Shown: positions 9,176 to 17,291 of the stretch, piece by piece
Numbering within the stretch: position 1 is the stretch's first letter
Layout of the letters: each line of letters opens with the position of its first letter
The notes under the pieces: generated by a model
Databases searched by the model: none
What the model saw: only the letters and a program-made list of their open reading frames with translations
What the model was told of the DNA's origin: nothing
Source: an uncultured Ruminococcus sp.
Lineage (GTDB): Bacteria; Bacillota; Clostridia; Oscillospirales; Ruminococcaceae
Direction of reading: 5' to 3'
Length of the DNA stretch: 56,327 nt
NCBI GenBank assembly: GCA_902780695.1
Contig: CACZGM010000005.1
Span: 1-56,327 of the forward strand
Position numbers and translations under genes: made by a program

Positions 9176-9208
9176 AATCGTCTCTGATTTTTCAGAGACG
9201 ATTTTTTC
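9176..9208 (+). terminator. Intrinsic terminator of the lipoprotein pair
   Basis: A 12-bp perfect stem, AATCGTCTCTGA (9176-9187) with TCAGAGACGATT (9192-9203), has a four-base loop and is followed by a T run. Confidence 0.9.
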
Positions 9209-9230
9209 AAATAATTAATTGCAATATGGC

Positions 9231-9315
9231 AATTTAGATCACGGAGTCGATAAAAGAAGTCGGGTGAGAAGGTGTCACACCTGTCACTCTGCCACACGTC
9301 ACGCGAATCGTATTT
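9231..9315. repeat. Right-hand flank similar to 5575-5790
   Basis: It begins ATCACGGAGT, holds TGTCAC at 9273 and 9282, and ends CACGCGAAT...TTTCTGTAAA. The left stretch begins TTCACGGAGT, holds TGTCAC copies and ends CACACGAAT...TATTGTAAA. The AT-rich five-gene block lies between them. Confidence 0.45.
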
Positions 9316-9326
9316 CTGTAAAACCG

Positions 9327-9356
9327 TTGACAAAGTCTTGTGTTTTGTGGTATAAT
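9327..9356 (+). promoter_or_regulatory. Promoter-like sequence without a sense gene downstream
   Basis: TTGACA (9327-9332), 18 bases, TATAAT (9351-9356). The next real gene downstream lies on the other strand, so any transcript would be antisense to it. Confidence 0.4.
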
Positions 9357-9383
9357 CATAAAAATACTTGTTTTTTCTGAAAA

Positions 9384-9409
9384 GTCCCCTCGACTGATGC
9401 CGAGGGGAC
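9384..9409 (-). terminator. Terminator hairpin after the DUF6809-like remnant
   Basis: GTCCCCTCG (9384-9392) pairs with CGAGGGGAC (9401-9409). Read on the minus strand it is followed by CTTTTC. Confidence 0.6.
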
Positions 9410-9432
9410 GGATCGGATAGGATTGATTGAGT

Positions 9433-9700
9433 TTACTCGAACGGTTTTAATATTTCCGCTACGATCTGAGCGCCGAGTTTGAATCCTCGCTCGAAGTCTG
9501 CCTCACATTCAAGCTGTGTCTCAATGTGAAGCGCATCGGTGTAAGTATTGAGAAGTTCCTTGCAGTCTGGGAACTGTTCAAGAAGCTGTTCCTCGGTGTC
9601 ACAAATGGTCTTTCTGTTTTCAATACAACGTTCGGTCATCGGAGCCGGTTTCTCACAAGGGCAGATCTCGCCGTAGTACCATTCATTGCCGAAATAACAT
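9433..9700 (-). pseudogene. Frameshifted DUF6809-like small protein
   Basis: The intact part (9433-9639) encodes EEQLLEQFPDCKELLNTYTD and later FERGFKLGAQIVAEIL, matching the neighbouring gene at 9789. Upstream the same frame continues as YYGEICPCEKPAP without a start codon. An ATG at 9700-9698 lies one base out of frame, so one inserted T would explain the break (ATG-TAT-TTC-GGC after its removal). The family is a common small accessory protein of mobile elements in Clostridia, of unknown function. A short product from the ATG at 9639 is possible but would lack the conserved YYGEI segment. Confidence 0.6.
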
Positions 9701-9788
9701 TTAAGAAATAAAACGGCACAAACGCCGCTGTTAAGCCAAATGTCAAATCCCCCTGCAAATCAAGATTTGATATTAGGAGGAAAAAGCA

Positions 9789-10058
9789 ATGAAGTCTATA
9801 CTGGAAAAACTCTACTACGGCGAGATCAGCCCATGCTCACGCCCAACACCAACCACGAAGCGCTACCTGAAAGCCAAAGATGAGGTTGAACATCGCAGCG
9901 AGGAGATACTTGCAAAATATCCCGACTGCAAGGAACAACTTGAAAGCTACGCCGACGCGATACACATCACATCAGCTTGCGAGGGCTTGCAGGATTTTGA
10001 GGAAGGTTTCAGACTCGGAGCAACAATTATGCTTGAAATACTGGGCGATACTAATTAA
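9789..10058 (+). CDS. DUF6809-like small accessory protein
   Basis: The 89-residue protein starts at an ATG after TTAGGAGGAAAAAGCA. It shows the family layout: an N-terminal ILEKLYYGEISPC segment, then a helical section with EEILAKYPDCKEQLESYADA and a C-terminal DFEEGFRLGATIMLEIL. It is acidic, cytoplasmic and without catalytic motifs. Function is unknown. The frameshifted copy at 9433-9700 points the other way, 90 bases to the left, giving an inverted pair of the same family. The DUF number is from memory. Confidence 0.75.
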   Translation: MKSILEKLYYGEISPCSRPTPTTKRYLKAKDEVEHRSEEILAKYPDCKEQLESYADAIHITSACEGLQDFEEGFRLGATIMLEILGDTN

Positions 10059-10071
10059 CATCATTAAAGTC

Positions 10072-10112
10072 AACAGCCACTTGTTTTTAACAGACAGGAG
10101 GCTGTTTTTATT
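10072..10112 (+). terminator. Probable terminator
   Basis: ACAGCC and GGCTGT form a short stem ending in a TTTTTA stretch after the DUF6809-like gene. Confidence 0.4.
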
Positions 10113-10213
10113 ATCTTTAGTATTTTTGTATATTATCGATCCATTTGTAATTGTTCAGAACAGCGGACTTGATAAACAAGTCAAGTATTACTCAAAGAAT
10201 GGATATAACGCCT

Positions 10214-11125
10214 TTATCTGCAATTATTATCGGCGCATTTCTTAATCATTTCCTCGATTCTTGCAGACGCAGGATTCAAGGTGTGCGCTTTTTGTTTTAT
10301 CAGACAAATACGATAAACCGGCAGTTTTTCTTTCAGAGGTATGACCCTGATGCTGTCACCTGTCGAAAAGTCCTCGGGTATGAAGCCGACTCCGAGTTTG
10401 CTTTTCACCATAGGTATTATCTGTCCGGCAGTCGCTGCTTCGACATCGGGAGAGAAAGTAAGATCATGACTGCGGAACCATTCCTCATACAGAGCGTAGG
10501 TTGCGGTATTCCGGCTGAGGGAGATAAGTGGATATTCCAAAAGTTCCGTCATAGAAACAGTCTTTTTCTTAAAGCCGTACAGTTCACGGCTGATGACAGC
10601 TTTTTCGTTGACCTCTTTTATCGGGACACATGATAATTCTTTTGGAATATCGCGGCTCTCAGACAGCGTTACGACTGCGATATCTGCGGCTTTATTCTGC
10701 ATAACGGAGAGCGCTTCGCGGGTATTGCTGTTGGTGATCCGGAGCTTCACCTTCGGGAATTGCTTATGAAACTCACCGAGCACAGGAAGCAGGCAGCAGC
10801 TCAGTGCGACTTCCGTAGCTGCAATAGTCACAATACCGCTTTGCAGTTCCCGTTCCGTCGCTATCTCCTCTTCGCCAAGCTTTAACTGCTCGATAGCGAT
10901 CGAAACGTGAGCATATAGCTTCTCTCCCTCGGGAGTGAGCTCGACTCCCTTGTTCGTGCGCACAAAAAGCGTACAGCCGAGCTCGTTTTCAAGATTTTTG
11001 ATTGCTCTTGTAACATTGGGCTGATTGCTGTACATCCTCTCTGCGGCAAGTGTGATATTTCCGTATCTTGCGGCATAATAGAAGAATTTGTAGTGATCGT
11101 AGCTTATATCCATTATCATCACCAT
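10214..11125 (-). CDS. LysR-family transcriptional regulator
   Basis: A 303-residue regulator with a winged helix-turn-helix at residues about 8-65 (YAARYGNITLAAERMYSNQP, then VTRAIKNLENELGCTLFVRT) and a periplasmic-binding-protein-like effector domain (about 95-295). It is divergent from the MATE pump gene at 11230, the classic LysR arrangement, and a LysR-type inverted repeat lies between them. It therefore probably controls the pump and itself in response to an unknown small molecule. Several ATG codons cluster at the start (MVMIMD) and no good ribosome site separates them. Confidence 0.93.
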   Translation of the reverse strand: MVMIMDISYDHYKFFYYAARYGNITLAAERMYSNQPNVTRAIKNLENELGCTLFVRTNKGVELTPEGEKLYAHVSIAIEQLKLGEEEIATERELQSGIVTIAATEVALSCCLLPVLGEFHKQFPKVKLRITNSNTREALSVMQNKAADIAVVTLSESRDIPKELSCVPIKEVNEKAVISRELYGFKKKTVSMTELLEYPLISLSRNTATYALYEEWFRSHDLTFSPDVEAATAGQIIPMVKSKLGVGFIPEDFSTGDSIRVIPLKEKLPVYRICLIKQKAHTLNPASARIEEMIKKCADNNCR

Positions 11126-11150
11126 ACCATTTCGATATATCTGATATGCC

Positions 11151-11189
11151 GAATATACATTTTACATATTCCGGTATTTATATTATAAT
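11151..11189 (+). promoter_or_regulatory. MATE promoter with LysR-type operator
   Basis: TTTACA (11161-11166), 17 bases, TATAAT (11184-11189). GAATAT (11151-11156) and ATATTC (11166-11171) form an inverted repeat of LysR type around the -35 box. Confidence 0.65.
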
Positions 11190-11229
11190 GTAACAGGTGA
11201 AAAAAGTCAATACCAAAGGAGACAAAGCT

Positions 11230-12603
11230 ATGACACAGAATAAAGACCTTACGGTCGGAGACCCTTCAAAAGTGCTGCGGAGCTTCTGTCTGCCGATGTT
11301 CGGGAGCATCATCTTTCAGCAGCTCTACAACATCGCCGACAGTTTCGTTGCGGGAAAGCTCATCGGAGAGGACGCACTTGCAGCAGTCGGCAACAGCTAC
11401 GAGATCACGCTTATATTCATTGCATTCGCGTTCGGCTGCAATATGGGCTGTTCGGTCATCGTCTCGCAGCTTTTCGGGGCAAGAAAGATCACCGATATGA
11501 AGACTGCCGTGAACACATCTCTTATTTCAAGCAGCGCGGTCTGCACATTGCTTATGGCAGTAGGATTTGCGGCAAACGGCGGGTTGCTCGCGTTGATACA
11601 GACACCCGAAAACATCTTCGCAGACTCACTTCTATATCTTAACATATATATCCTCAGCCTGCCGTTCGTGTTCTTTTACAATGTCGCAACCGGGATTTTC
11701 TCTGCTCTCGGTGACTCAAAAACGCCGTTTGTGTTCCTTGCCGCATCTTCGACCGCGAATGTCGGCGCTGACATACTTTTTGTCGCAGGGTTCGGAATGG
11801 GAGTTGACGGTGTTGCTTGTGCGACTTTCATTTGTCAGGGCGTGAGCTGCATTCTTGCTGTCGCGTTTGTGTTACGGCGGCTTGCAGGATTTAAAACCGA
11901 GGAAAAAGCGCGGTTGTTCTCTTTCGAGCTTTTCGGGAAAATATCGGCTGTCGCAGTACCGAGCATATTGCAGCAGGGCTTTATTTCGGTAGGAAATATT
12001 CTGATACAGGGTGTTATAAACGGCTTTGGCTCGGGAGTTATAGCAGGATATTCGGCTGCCGTAAAGCTTAACAATCTCGTTATAACCTCACTGACGACAC
12101 TTGGCAACGGTGTATCTAACTACACAGCGCAGAACATCGGTGCCGGCAAGCGTAAGCGCATAAGTGCAGGCTTCAAAGCCGCATTGAAGCTCGTATGGAT
12201 AATTTCGATACCGCTTTCACTGCTGTATTTCTTTGTGGGCAAGCCGCTTGTTATGCTGTTTATGGACGAACCGACCGACACGGCGATTCAGACAGGCGTA
12301 ATGTTTTTGAAGGTGGTCGCGCCGTTTTATATGGTCATAGCAGCAAAGCTTGTCTCGGACGGGATTCTTCGCGGTGCGGGACTTATGGGCAGATTTATGA
12401 TCGCCACATTCACTGATCTGATACTGCGTGTGGCGCTTGCTTTTACTCTTTCCGCGCCATTAGGTGCAACAGGGATCTGGGCGGCATGGCCCATCGGTTG
12501 GTTTATCGCAGCTATACTGTCAGTTTCATTCTACATCGGCGCTTTCACCAAAGGTACGAAACGCAGAGCGTATACAAAATATCGGAAACAGACTGTAAAA
12601 TAA
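11230..12603 (+). CDS. MATE-family multidrug/cation antiporter
   Basis: A 457-residue polytopic membrane protein of the MatE/NorM-like superfamily, which exports cationic drugs or metabolites in exchange for Na+ or H+. Twelve hydrophobic segments fall in two similar halves; family-typical sequences are PMFGSIIFQQLYNIADSFV near the N-terminus and GDSKTPFVFL mid-chain, with the second half starting near SILQQGFISVGNILIQ. The ATG at 11230 is preferred over an upstream frame start at 11197 because AGGAG lies eight bases before it. It is divergent from a LysR gene that probably regulates it. The substrate cannot be told from sequence. Confidence 0.93.
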   Translation: MTQNKDLTVGDPSKVLRSFCLPMFGSIIFQQLYNIADSFVAGKLIGEDALAAVGNSYEITLIFIAFAFGCNMGCSVIVSQLFGARKITDMKTAVNTSLISSSAVCTLLMAVGFAANGGLLALIQTPENIFADSLLYLNIYILSLPFVFFYNVATGIFSALGDSKTPFVFLAASSTANVGADILFVAGFGMGVDGVACATFICQGVSCILAVAFVLRRLAGFKTEEKARLFSFELFGKISAVAVPSILQQGFISVGNILIQGVINGFGSGVIAGYSAAVKLNNLVITSLTTLGNGVSNYTAQNIGAGKRKRISAGFKAALKLVWIISIPLSLLYFFVGKPLVMLFMDEPTDTAIQTGVMFLKVVAPFYMVIAAKLVSDGILRGAGLMGRFMIATFTDLILRVALAFTLSAPLGATGIWAAWPIGWFIAAILSVSFYIGAFTKGTKRRAYTKYRKQTVK

Positions 12604-12639
12604 CAAAAGCCCCGCACGATGCAGTTTGCGGGGCTTTTG
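12604..12639 (+). terminator. Intrinsic terminator of the MATE gene
   Basis: CAAAAGCCCCGCA (12604-12616) pairs perfectly with TGCGGGGCTTTTG (12627-12639) around a ten-base loop. Confidence 0.9.
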
Positions 12640-12698
12640 AGCGGCATTGCGGTTATTCAAATATTGAGAAATCACGGCTTTTATGCTTGTGATATAAA

Positions 12699-12899
12699 CT
12701 TGTCGTTCTATCGCTGATACTCGCCATGCTTATTTCAAGCGCAGTGGGAACGCTGATACCGCTGTTCTTCAAGAAGATAAAGGTTGATCCGGCGGTCGCT
12801 TCGGGACCGCTGATAACAACGGTGAACGACCTTGTCGCAGTAGTCGCGTATTATGGTATGAGCTGGCTGTTGCTGCTGAATATTCTGCATCTCGCGTGA
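12699..12899 (+). pseudogene. C-terminal tail of a lost MgtE Mg2+ channel
   Basis: The frame from 12699 to a TGA at 12897 reads LILAMLISSAVGTLIPLFFK, then KVDPAVASGPLITTVNDLVA and a final hydrophobic helix. This is the conserved last transmembrane part of MgtE, including the DPA..SGP..TT..D signature. About 67 codons remain of some 450; the CBS domains and the other helices are missing, and there is no start codon or ribosome site. It appears to be a deletion scar, not a gene. Confidence 0.75.
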
Positions 12900-13012
12900 A
12901 AAATATTTGAAAGACATTTGTGGTACAATATCCTTGCGGCATAATTTTATATTAGTGTACTTCGATGCGAAGACGACGGAAGAATGGCAATAATCATTTT
13001 CGCGCATAAAGA

Positions 13013-13043
13013 AACCTGCATTGTTCAAAGTTCAATGCAGGTT
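13013..13043. terminator. Intrinsic terminator (for the CHAP gene)
   Basis: AACCTGCATTG (13013-13023) pairs perfectly with CAATGCAGGTT (13033-13043), abutting the CHAP-gene stop at 13044. Confidence 0.8.
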
Positions 13044-13844
13044 TTATTCATCATATTCAGAGCGTCTGCTACCGGGTAAACAACATTTTATAATCGCCGG
13101 CACGCCTCTCACGACAACTACCGCCGCAATTATTATCAGAAACATAACCCGAACCACAGGCATCGGGTCTATGTTTTCGGACTCGGTATTTGTACTCTCG
13201 GTTATTTCGATCGTTGCCGCAGTAGTTTCGGCAGCCACAGCCGTAACTGTTGTAGTGACAACGGTTGTTGTGATTGAAGTCGTTTCTACAGGCAGAACTG
13301 CGGCAGTTGTGACCTCGGCAAACACCGGCTCGGGCGGCTTTTCGAGCAGATAAATATATCCTTGAAATCCGCTGCCCATATCATTTATGTTGCACGTTCG
13401 GGTGTGCCAGTATATCTGTCTGACGCTATCCGATTCAGATATCGTGACGGTATCGCCGTCTATGCTTTCCACGACAGCCACATGACCGTAAGAACCGAGA
13501 TCCCAGCAAGCTATCGCTCCGAGCTGGGGCTCGTCTCCGCGTTCGTAGCAGTCATTAGGATTGCTGCTCACGCCGTCGTTCGGGAACCAATGCACTGATG
13601 AGCCGTGACAAAGATCGGGCTCATGTCCGAGTATTTCCCACGCGCGTCCATATGCGTATGTTGTGCAGTTCGGCATTGAGGTGACGTAGAGTGCAAAAAA
13701 GTTGGCGCTGTAAATACTGTCATCGAAAGCGGGAGCCGTTGTTCTCGGTATGAAATCCTCATCATCTGCAAATGCATTGATGCCGAGCATTATTCCGAGA
13801 ACGACGGATAGAAACAAAGCTGTGATAATTCTTCTAAATTTCAT
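13044..13844 (-). CDS. Secreted CHAP-domain peptidoglycan amidase with C-terminal anchor
   Basis: A 266-residue cell-surface protein. A signal peptide (RRIITALFLSVVLGIMLGI) ends near ADD. The CHAP domain follows at about 45-145, with the catalytic cysteine in NCTTYAYGRAWEILG and the histidine in GHVAVVES, as in amidases or endopeptidases that cleave peptidoglycan stem peptides. A Thr/Val-rich linker of about 40 residues and a hydrophobic C-terminal helix with a basic tail suggest anchoring in the membrane. I start at the ATG at 13844 because the earlier ATG at 13868 lies inside the terminator hairpin of the preceding gene. No strong ribosome site is visible for either. The role could be wall remodelling or competition. 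Confidence 0.8.
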   Translation of the reverse strand: MKFRRIITALFLSVVLGIMLGINAFADDEDFIPRTTAPAFDDSIYSANFFALYVTSMPNCTTYAYGRAWEILGHEPDLCHGSSVHWFPNDGVSSNPNDCYERGDEPQLGAIACWDLGSYGHVAVVESIDGDTVTISESDSVRQIYWHTRTCNINDMGSGFQGYIYLLEKPPEPVFAEVTTAAVLPVETTSITTTVVTTTVTAVAAETTAATIEITESTNTESENIDPMPVVRVMFLIIIAAVVVVRGVPAIIKCCLPGSRRSEYDE

Positions 13845-13858
13845 ATTATCGATAACTA

Positions 13859-13887
13859 TGCCCTGCATTATAAAACGATGCAGGGCA
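13859..13887 (-). terminator. Intrinsic terminator of the cobalamin-riboswitch operon
   Basis: TGCCCTGCAT (13859-13868) and ATGCAGGGCA (13878-13887) form a perfect ten-base stem right after the flavodoxin gene. Confidence 0.8.
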
Positions 13888-13895
13888 TTTGAAAT

Positions 13896-14303
13896 TTATT
13901 CCGCAAGCTTTTTTCCAAGCTCACGAAGCTCGCCGAGTTCGGTTTCGTTCGCTTCGAGATTGGTGATGTAGCCCTCGTCTCCTACGATCTCCGCACCGTC
14001 TGCTTTCACACGTTCTTCCCATGCGTGCATCCAGTCGCCCGTACCCCAGTCATACGAACCGAACAGAACGACTTTCTTGCCGGAAAGCTCATTTTCAATG
14101 CGAGCGAAAAACGGCTCAAACTCAGCTTCTTCAAGCTGTTCATCACCCATTGCAGGGCAGCCGAACGCGAGCGCGTCATAGTCGGATATGTTTCCCGAAA
14201 AGTCAGAAACGCTAACCGCCTCAACTCCCGCACCCTCTGCGACCGCCTTCGCCATAGCTTCTGTGTTGCCTGTGCCGCTCCAGTAAATTACTGCTGTTTT
14301 CAT
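13896..14303 (-). CDS. Short-chain flavodoxin
   Basis: A 135-residue FMN-binding electron carrier. The N-terminal phosphate-binding loop VIYWSGTGNTEAMA is diagnostic, and the middle shows FGCPAMGDEQLEE and FGSYDWGTGDWM, the flavin-stacking loops of short-chain clostridial flavodoxins. The ATG follows CACGAGGAGGAT. It is the last gene of the cobalamin-riboswitch operon, 22 bases after the MetE-like gene. Flavodoxins supply low-potential electrons, so it could reduce a corrinoid to Co(I) or serve the neighbouring methyltransferase. That link is inferred from position only. Confidence 0.93.
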   Translation of the reverse strand: MKTAVIYWSGTGNTEAMAKAVAEGAGVEAVSVSDFSGNISDYDALAFGCPAMGDEQLEEAEFEPFFARIENELSGKKVVLFGSYDWGTGDWMHAWEERVKADGAEIVGDEGYITNLEANETELGELRELGKKLAE

Positions 14304-14325
14304 AGTGATCTATCCTCCTCGTGAA

Positions 14326-15438
14326 TTATTTCCATACTTCATCTGCTATCTCTTTTACAAGTCTGAGCTTTGCCCACTGTTCTTCCTCGGTAAGCTTATT
14401 ACCGATCTCACAGGAAGCAAATCCGCACTGCGGGCTTAGGCACAGTCTTTCGAGCGGTATTATCTTTGCTGCTTCCTTTATCCTCGCGATCACCGCCGCC
14501 TTATCCTCAAGAACGGGGGATTTTGTGGTTATCAGACCGAGTACAACCTTTTTGTCACCCGAAACATATTTCAGCGGCTCGAATCCGCCCGAACGCTCAT
14601 CATCAAATTCAAGATAGTAAGCGTTCACATTTTCTTTGCCGAGTAGCTCCGGTGCTACGCTGTCATAAGGACCGCTGCTGAAATAGGTCGAATGATAGTT
14701 TCCTCTGCATACATGAGTGTTTATCATAAGATCATCGGGCAGATCTTCGATCGCAAGGTTATTTACCTTCAGAAGCTTTGCCTTTATCGCATCGAGGTCT
14801 GCACCCTTTCCGTAGCGCTCGACGCTGCCGTTGGCGACAAGAACTCCCCATGTGCAGTCGTCAAACTGTATGTTCCGGCAGCCCGCCGCATACAGATCCG
14901 CAATGACCTTGCGATAAGCCGCCGCTATATCCTCGATAAGCTCTTCATCGGTCGGGTAGAACTTTCTCGTGCATAACATATTCTTCGGTGTCACAAACTG
15001 CTGAAAAGTCTGTGCGGGTGCGGGTATCGTCTGCTTTGCCACGGTATTTTCATCTTCGAACTGCTTGACAAATCTGAAATGCTCTACAAACGGGTGTGTT
15101 CCCGCCTTAATTTTTCCTGTAAGAAAAACCTCGTCGAGACGCGCAAGCTCACCGTTGAACTGCACACCGCCGCCTGTGTCCTCATGTGCTACACCTTCAA
15201 AGCCCCACATAAAGTCAAGATGCCAGAAGCTGCGGCGAAACTCTCCGTCGGTAATAACGTGAAAACCAGTAGCTTTCTGCTTTCTGACAAGATCGCTAAT
15301 GCATTCGTCCTCGACAGCGGTAAGCTGTTCGCGTGAGATCTTACCGCTTTCATAATCTTTTTTCGCGTCCTTAAGCTTCTGAGGACGCAGGAAACTGCCG
15401 ACATAATCGGCTCTGAACGGTGTTTTTAATTCTGACAT
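14326..15438 (-). CDS. MetE-core (YxjG/YxjH-type) methionine synthase-like methyltransferase
   Basis: A 370-residue protein corresponding to the C-terminal catalytic half of cobalamin-independent methionine synthase, a TIM barrel that transfers a methyl group to homocysteine. It begins with the family's RADYVGSFLRP and has the zinc-site sequences NTHVCRGNYHS (about residue 240) and the late cysteine in LSPQCGFAS. It lacks the N-terminal barrel of full MetE, so the methyl donor may not be methyl-tetrahydrofolate; some short core-MetE proteins use methylcobalamin. It starts behind AAGGAGAATAACA and lies 24 bases after an ABC ATPase gene. Repression by B12 would make sense for a B12-independent enzyme; supply of corrinoid would make sense for a corrinoid-using one. 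Confidence 0.88.
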   Translation of the reverse strand: MSELKTPFRADYVGSFLRPQKLKDAKKDYESGKISREQLTAVEDECISDLVRKQKATGFHVITDGEFRRSFWHLDFMWGFEGVAHEDTGGGVQFNGELARLDEVFLTGKIKAGTHPFVEHFRFVKQFEDENTVAKQTIPAPAQTFQQFVTPKNMLCTRKFYPTDEELIEDIAAAYRKVIADLYAAGCRNIQFDDCTWGVLVANGSVERYGKGADLDAIKAKLLKVNNLAIEDLPDDLMINTHVCRGNYHSTYFSSGPYDSVAPELLGKENVNAYYLEFDDERSGGFEPLKYVSGDKKVVLGLITTKSPVLEDKAAVIARIKEAAKIIPLERLCLSPQCGFASCEIGNKLTEEEQWAKLRLVKEIADEVWK

Positions 15439-15462
15439 TGTTATTCTCCTTGTTTCAGATTT

Positions 15463-16227
15463 TTACAATTGGGTATTATTATCTTCAAACATCGAAAAAT
15501 CACGCGAACCGTTCGCGCCCGTGAACGCATACCCGCTTATCCCGAAGATATTTCTGACATTCTCTTCGGAAAGAGCTTCGGCAGGTTCACCGTCCGCATG
15601 ATTTTCTCCGTTGTTCATAAGATAAATGTGGTCACAGTAATGTGACGCGAGCCGAAGGTCGTGCAGTACTATAAGGACTGTACGGCCGCTGTTTTTCAGA
15701 TGATCGAGCAGGAACAGCTGATGTTTTATGTCGAGGTGATTTGTCGGCTCGTCAAGTATCAGCGTTTCTGCTCCCTGTACGACTGCACGAGCAATATATA
15801 CCATTTTGCGCTCACCGCCCGAGAGAGACAATATGCTCCTTCCCGCAAGCTCTGTTATATCAAGCTCCCGCATCGCCGCTTGTACCGCTTCCTTCTGCGA
15901 GACCTTTCTGTCGTGACGCGCGTACAGTCCCATAGCTATTATGTCCTCAACAGAAAAGTCAAAGGTCGCCGCGCTGTCCTGACCGACATATCCGATCATG
16001 GACGCAAGCTGTCTTGGCGAATACTCACGGATATTCGTCCCGTCGGTGTATATTTCGCCCTGCGTTCGCTTGCAGATACCGAATAACGTTTTTATGAGCG
16101 TTGATTTTCCGCAGCCGTTCGGTCCGATTATACCGGTGATCTTTCCGTTTATCGTGGAAAGGTTCACACCCTTGAGTATCTCCTTACCGCCGAGACGAAC
16201 ATGGATATTTTCAAATGTTATCGTCAT
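15463..16227 (-). CDS. ABC transporter ATPase, FecE/BtuD type
   Basis: A 254-residue ATP-binding subunit that powers import of a metal complex or corrinoid. It has Walker A GPNGCGKST (about 35-43), the signature LSGGERKMV (about 137-145), Walker B LILDEPTNHLD and the switch histidine in LIVLHDLR. It overlaps the permease gene at 16224 by four bases (ATGA), so the two are translationally coupled. Together with the permease and the lipoprotein at 17292 it makes the second complete importer of this operon. The last 30 residues diverge from the family. Confidence 0.94.
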   Translation of the reverse strand: MTITFENIHVRLGGKEILKGVNLSTINGKITGIIGPNGCGKSTLIKTLFGICKRTQGEIYTDGTNIREYSPRQLASMIGYVGQDSAATFDFSVEDIIAMGLYARHDRKVSQKEAVQAAMRELDITELAGRSILSLSGGERKMVYIARAVVQGAETLILDEPTNHLDIKHQLFLLDHLKNSGRTVLIVLHDLRLASHYCDHIYLMNNGENHADGEPAEALSEENVRNIFGISGYAFTGANGSRDFSMFEDNNTQL

Positions 16228-17285
16228 TTGCGGCTCCCTCCGTATCCATTTTTTATCATAAGGAACATAAAGAACGGCGCACCGACAAATGCCGTTATAA
16301 TACCGAGCGGAAGCTCCGCCGCACCAAAAGCGCTTCGTGCCAGAGCATCAGCCCACATAAGGTAAATACTCCCGAGCAGAGCCGAGAGCGGCATGATAAC
16401 CCTGTTATTGCTTGTACGCGCGACAAGACGCACAACATGCGGTACAACAAGCCCGACGAAACCGATGATACCGGTCACCGAAACGAGCGAAGCAACAACA
16501 ATCGAGCAGAGCCCGAACATGAGCGACCTGAAAAGTCGTACATGAAGGCCCATTGCCGCCGCGTCGTCATCGCCCATCATTATCATATTGAAGCGATTTC
16601 CCATAGCTGTAAAGATCACAATACCGAGCGTTACTCCCACGGTGGGCAGCAGCAGCGTTTTCCACTGCGCCGCCGCAAGACTTCCCATCTGCCAGTTATA
16701 TACTGCGGCTATGCTTTCGGGGCTTTTTGCGCGGAATATCAGATAACTCGTTATCGCACTCATTACTGCATTCACGGCAGTACCCGACAGCAGCAAAGTT
16801 ACCGGCTGGAGCTTTCCGCCGCCCGCCCGTTTTGCCATGAAATACACAACGAACGCGGAGAAAAGCGCACCGACAAATGCGGCTATTGTGGTCTGATACT
16901 GACCCTCGAAGAACGGCAAGGGCATAAGCAGAGCCCATGCTGCGCCCGCGGACGCGCCCGACGAAACGCCGAGAACATACGGGTCGGCTATCGGGTTCAG
17001 AACGAGGGCCTGCATAGCCGCTCCGCATATCGCGAGACCTGCGCCGCACAGAGCTCCAAAAAGAACACGCGGCATACGGATATTCCAGATTATCTGAAAC
17101 TGCGGCTTCTGCCAGACTCCGGAATTAAGTCCAGCGTCACCGTCGAAGATATGATCCTTGATTATACCGTAAACATCGGATACAGGTATCTCGGTCGATC
17201 CTATGCTTATCGTGAACACGACCGAGATAACTACAGCTGCCGCGAGTATGATTAACAGTAATGTTAAATGTATCTTTTTTGCCAT
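16224..17285 (-). CDS. FecCD-family ABC permease
   Basis: A 353-residue membrane subunit of the iron-siderophore/heme/cobalamin importer family, with about ten hydrophobic segments. Family landmarks are WNIRMPRVLFGALCGAGLAI, NPIADPYVLGVSSGASAGAA and, near the C-terminus, GFVGLVVPHVVRLV, the contact to the ATPase. It probably forms a homodimeric pore since no second permease is encoded. It lies six bases after the binding-protein gene and overlaps the ATPase gene. Specificity follows from the riboswitch context: corrinoid or cobalt complex is most likely, with siderophore or heme as alternatives. Confidence 0.94.
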   Translation of the reverse strand: MAKKIHLTLLLIILAAAVVISVVFTISIGSTEIPVSDVYGIIKDHIFDGDAGLNSGVWQKPQFQIIWNIRMPRVLFGALCGAGLAICGAAMQALVLNPIADPYVLGVSSGASAGAAWALLMPLPFFEGQYQTTIAAFVGALFSAFVVYFMAKRAGGGKLQPVTLLLSGTAVNAVMSAITSYLIFRAKSPESIAAVYNWQMGSLAAAQWKTLLLPTVGVTLGIVIFTAMGNRFNMIMMGDDDAAAMGLHVRLFRSLMFGLCSIVVASLVSVTGIIGFVGLVVPHVVRLVARTSNNRVIMPLSALLGSIYLMWADALARSAFGAAELPLGIITAFVGAPFFMFLMIKNGYGGSRK

Positions 17286-17291
17286 TGCTTA

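Larger units (their letters stand above)
1..10058. mobile_element. Eroded mobilizable element (left end outside window)
   Basis: A tyrosine integrase, a MobV relaxase, a DUF3987-type remnant, a Cys-motif accessory gene and DUF6809-like small proteins lie together; these are typical cargo of integrated mobilizable elements in Clostridia. The left end lies beyond the window. The right end is uncertain; I place it after the last DUF6809-like gene, before the ordinary LysR/MATE pair. Several genes are truncated or frameshifted, so the element is probably no longer self-moving. No terminal attachment repeats were found. Confidence 0.35.

Noticed and set aside
16215..17255. A 346-codon plus-strand frame opposite the FecCD permease gene
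   Set aside because: Its product is rich in His, Arg, Tyr and Ser with no fold pattern, no ribosome site, and it mirrors the permease gene's codon bias.
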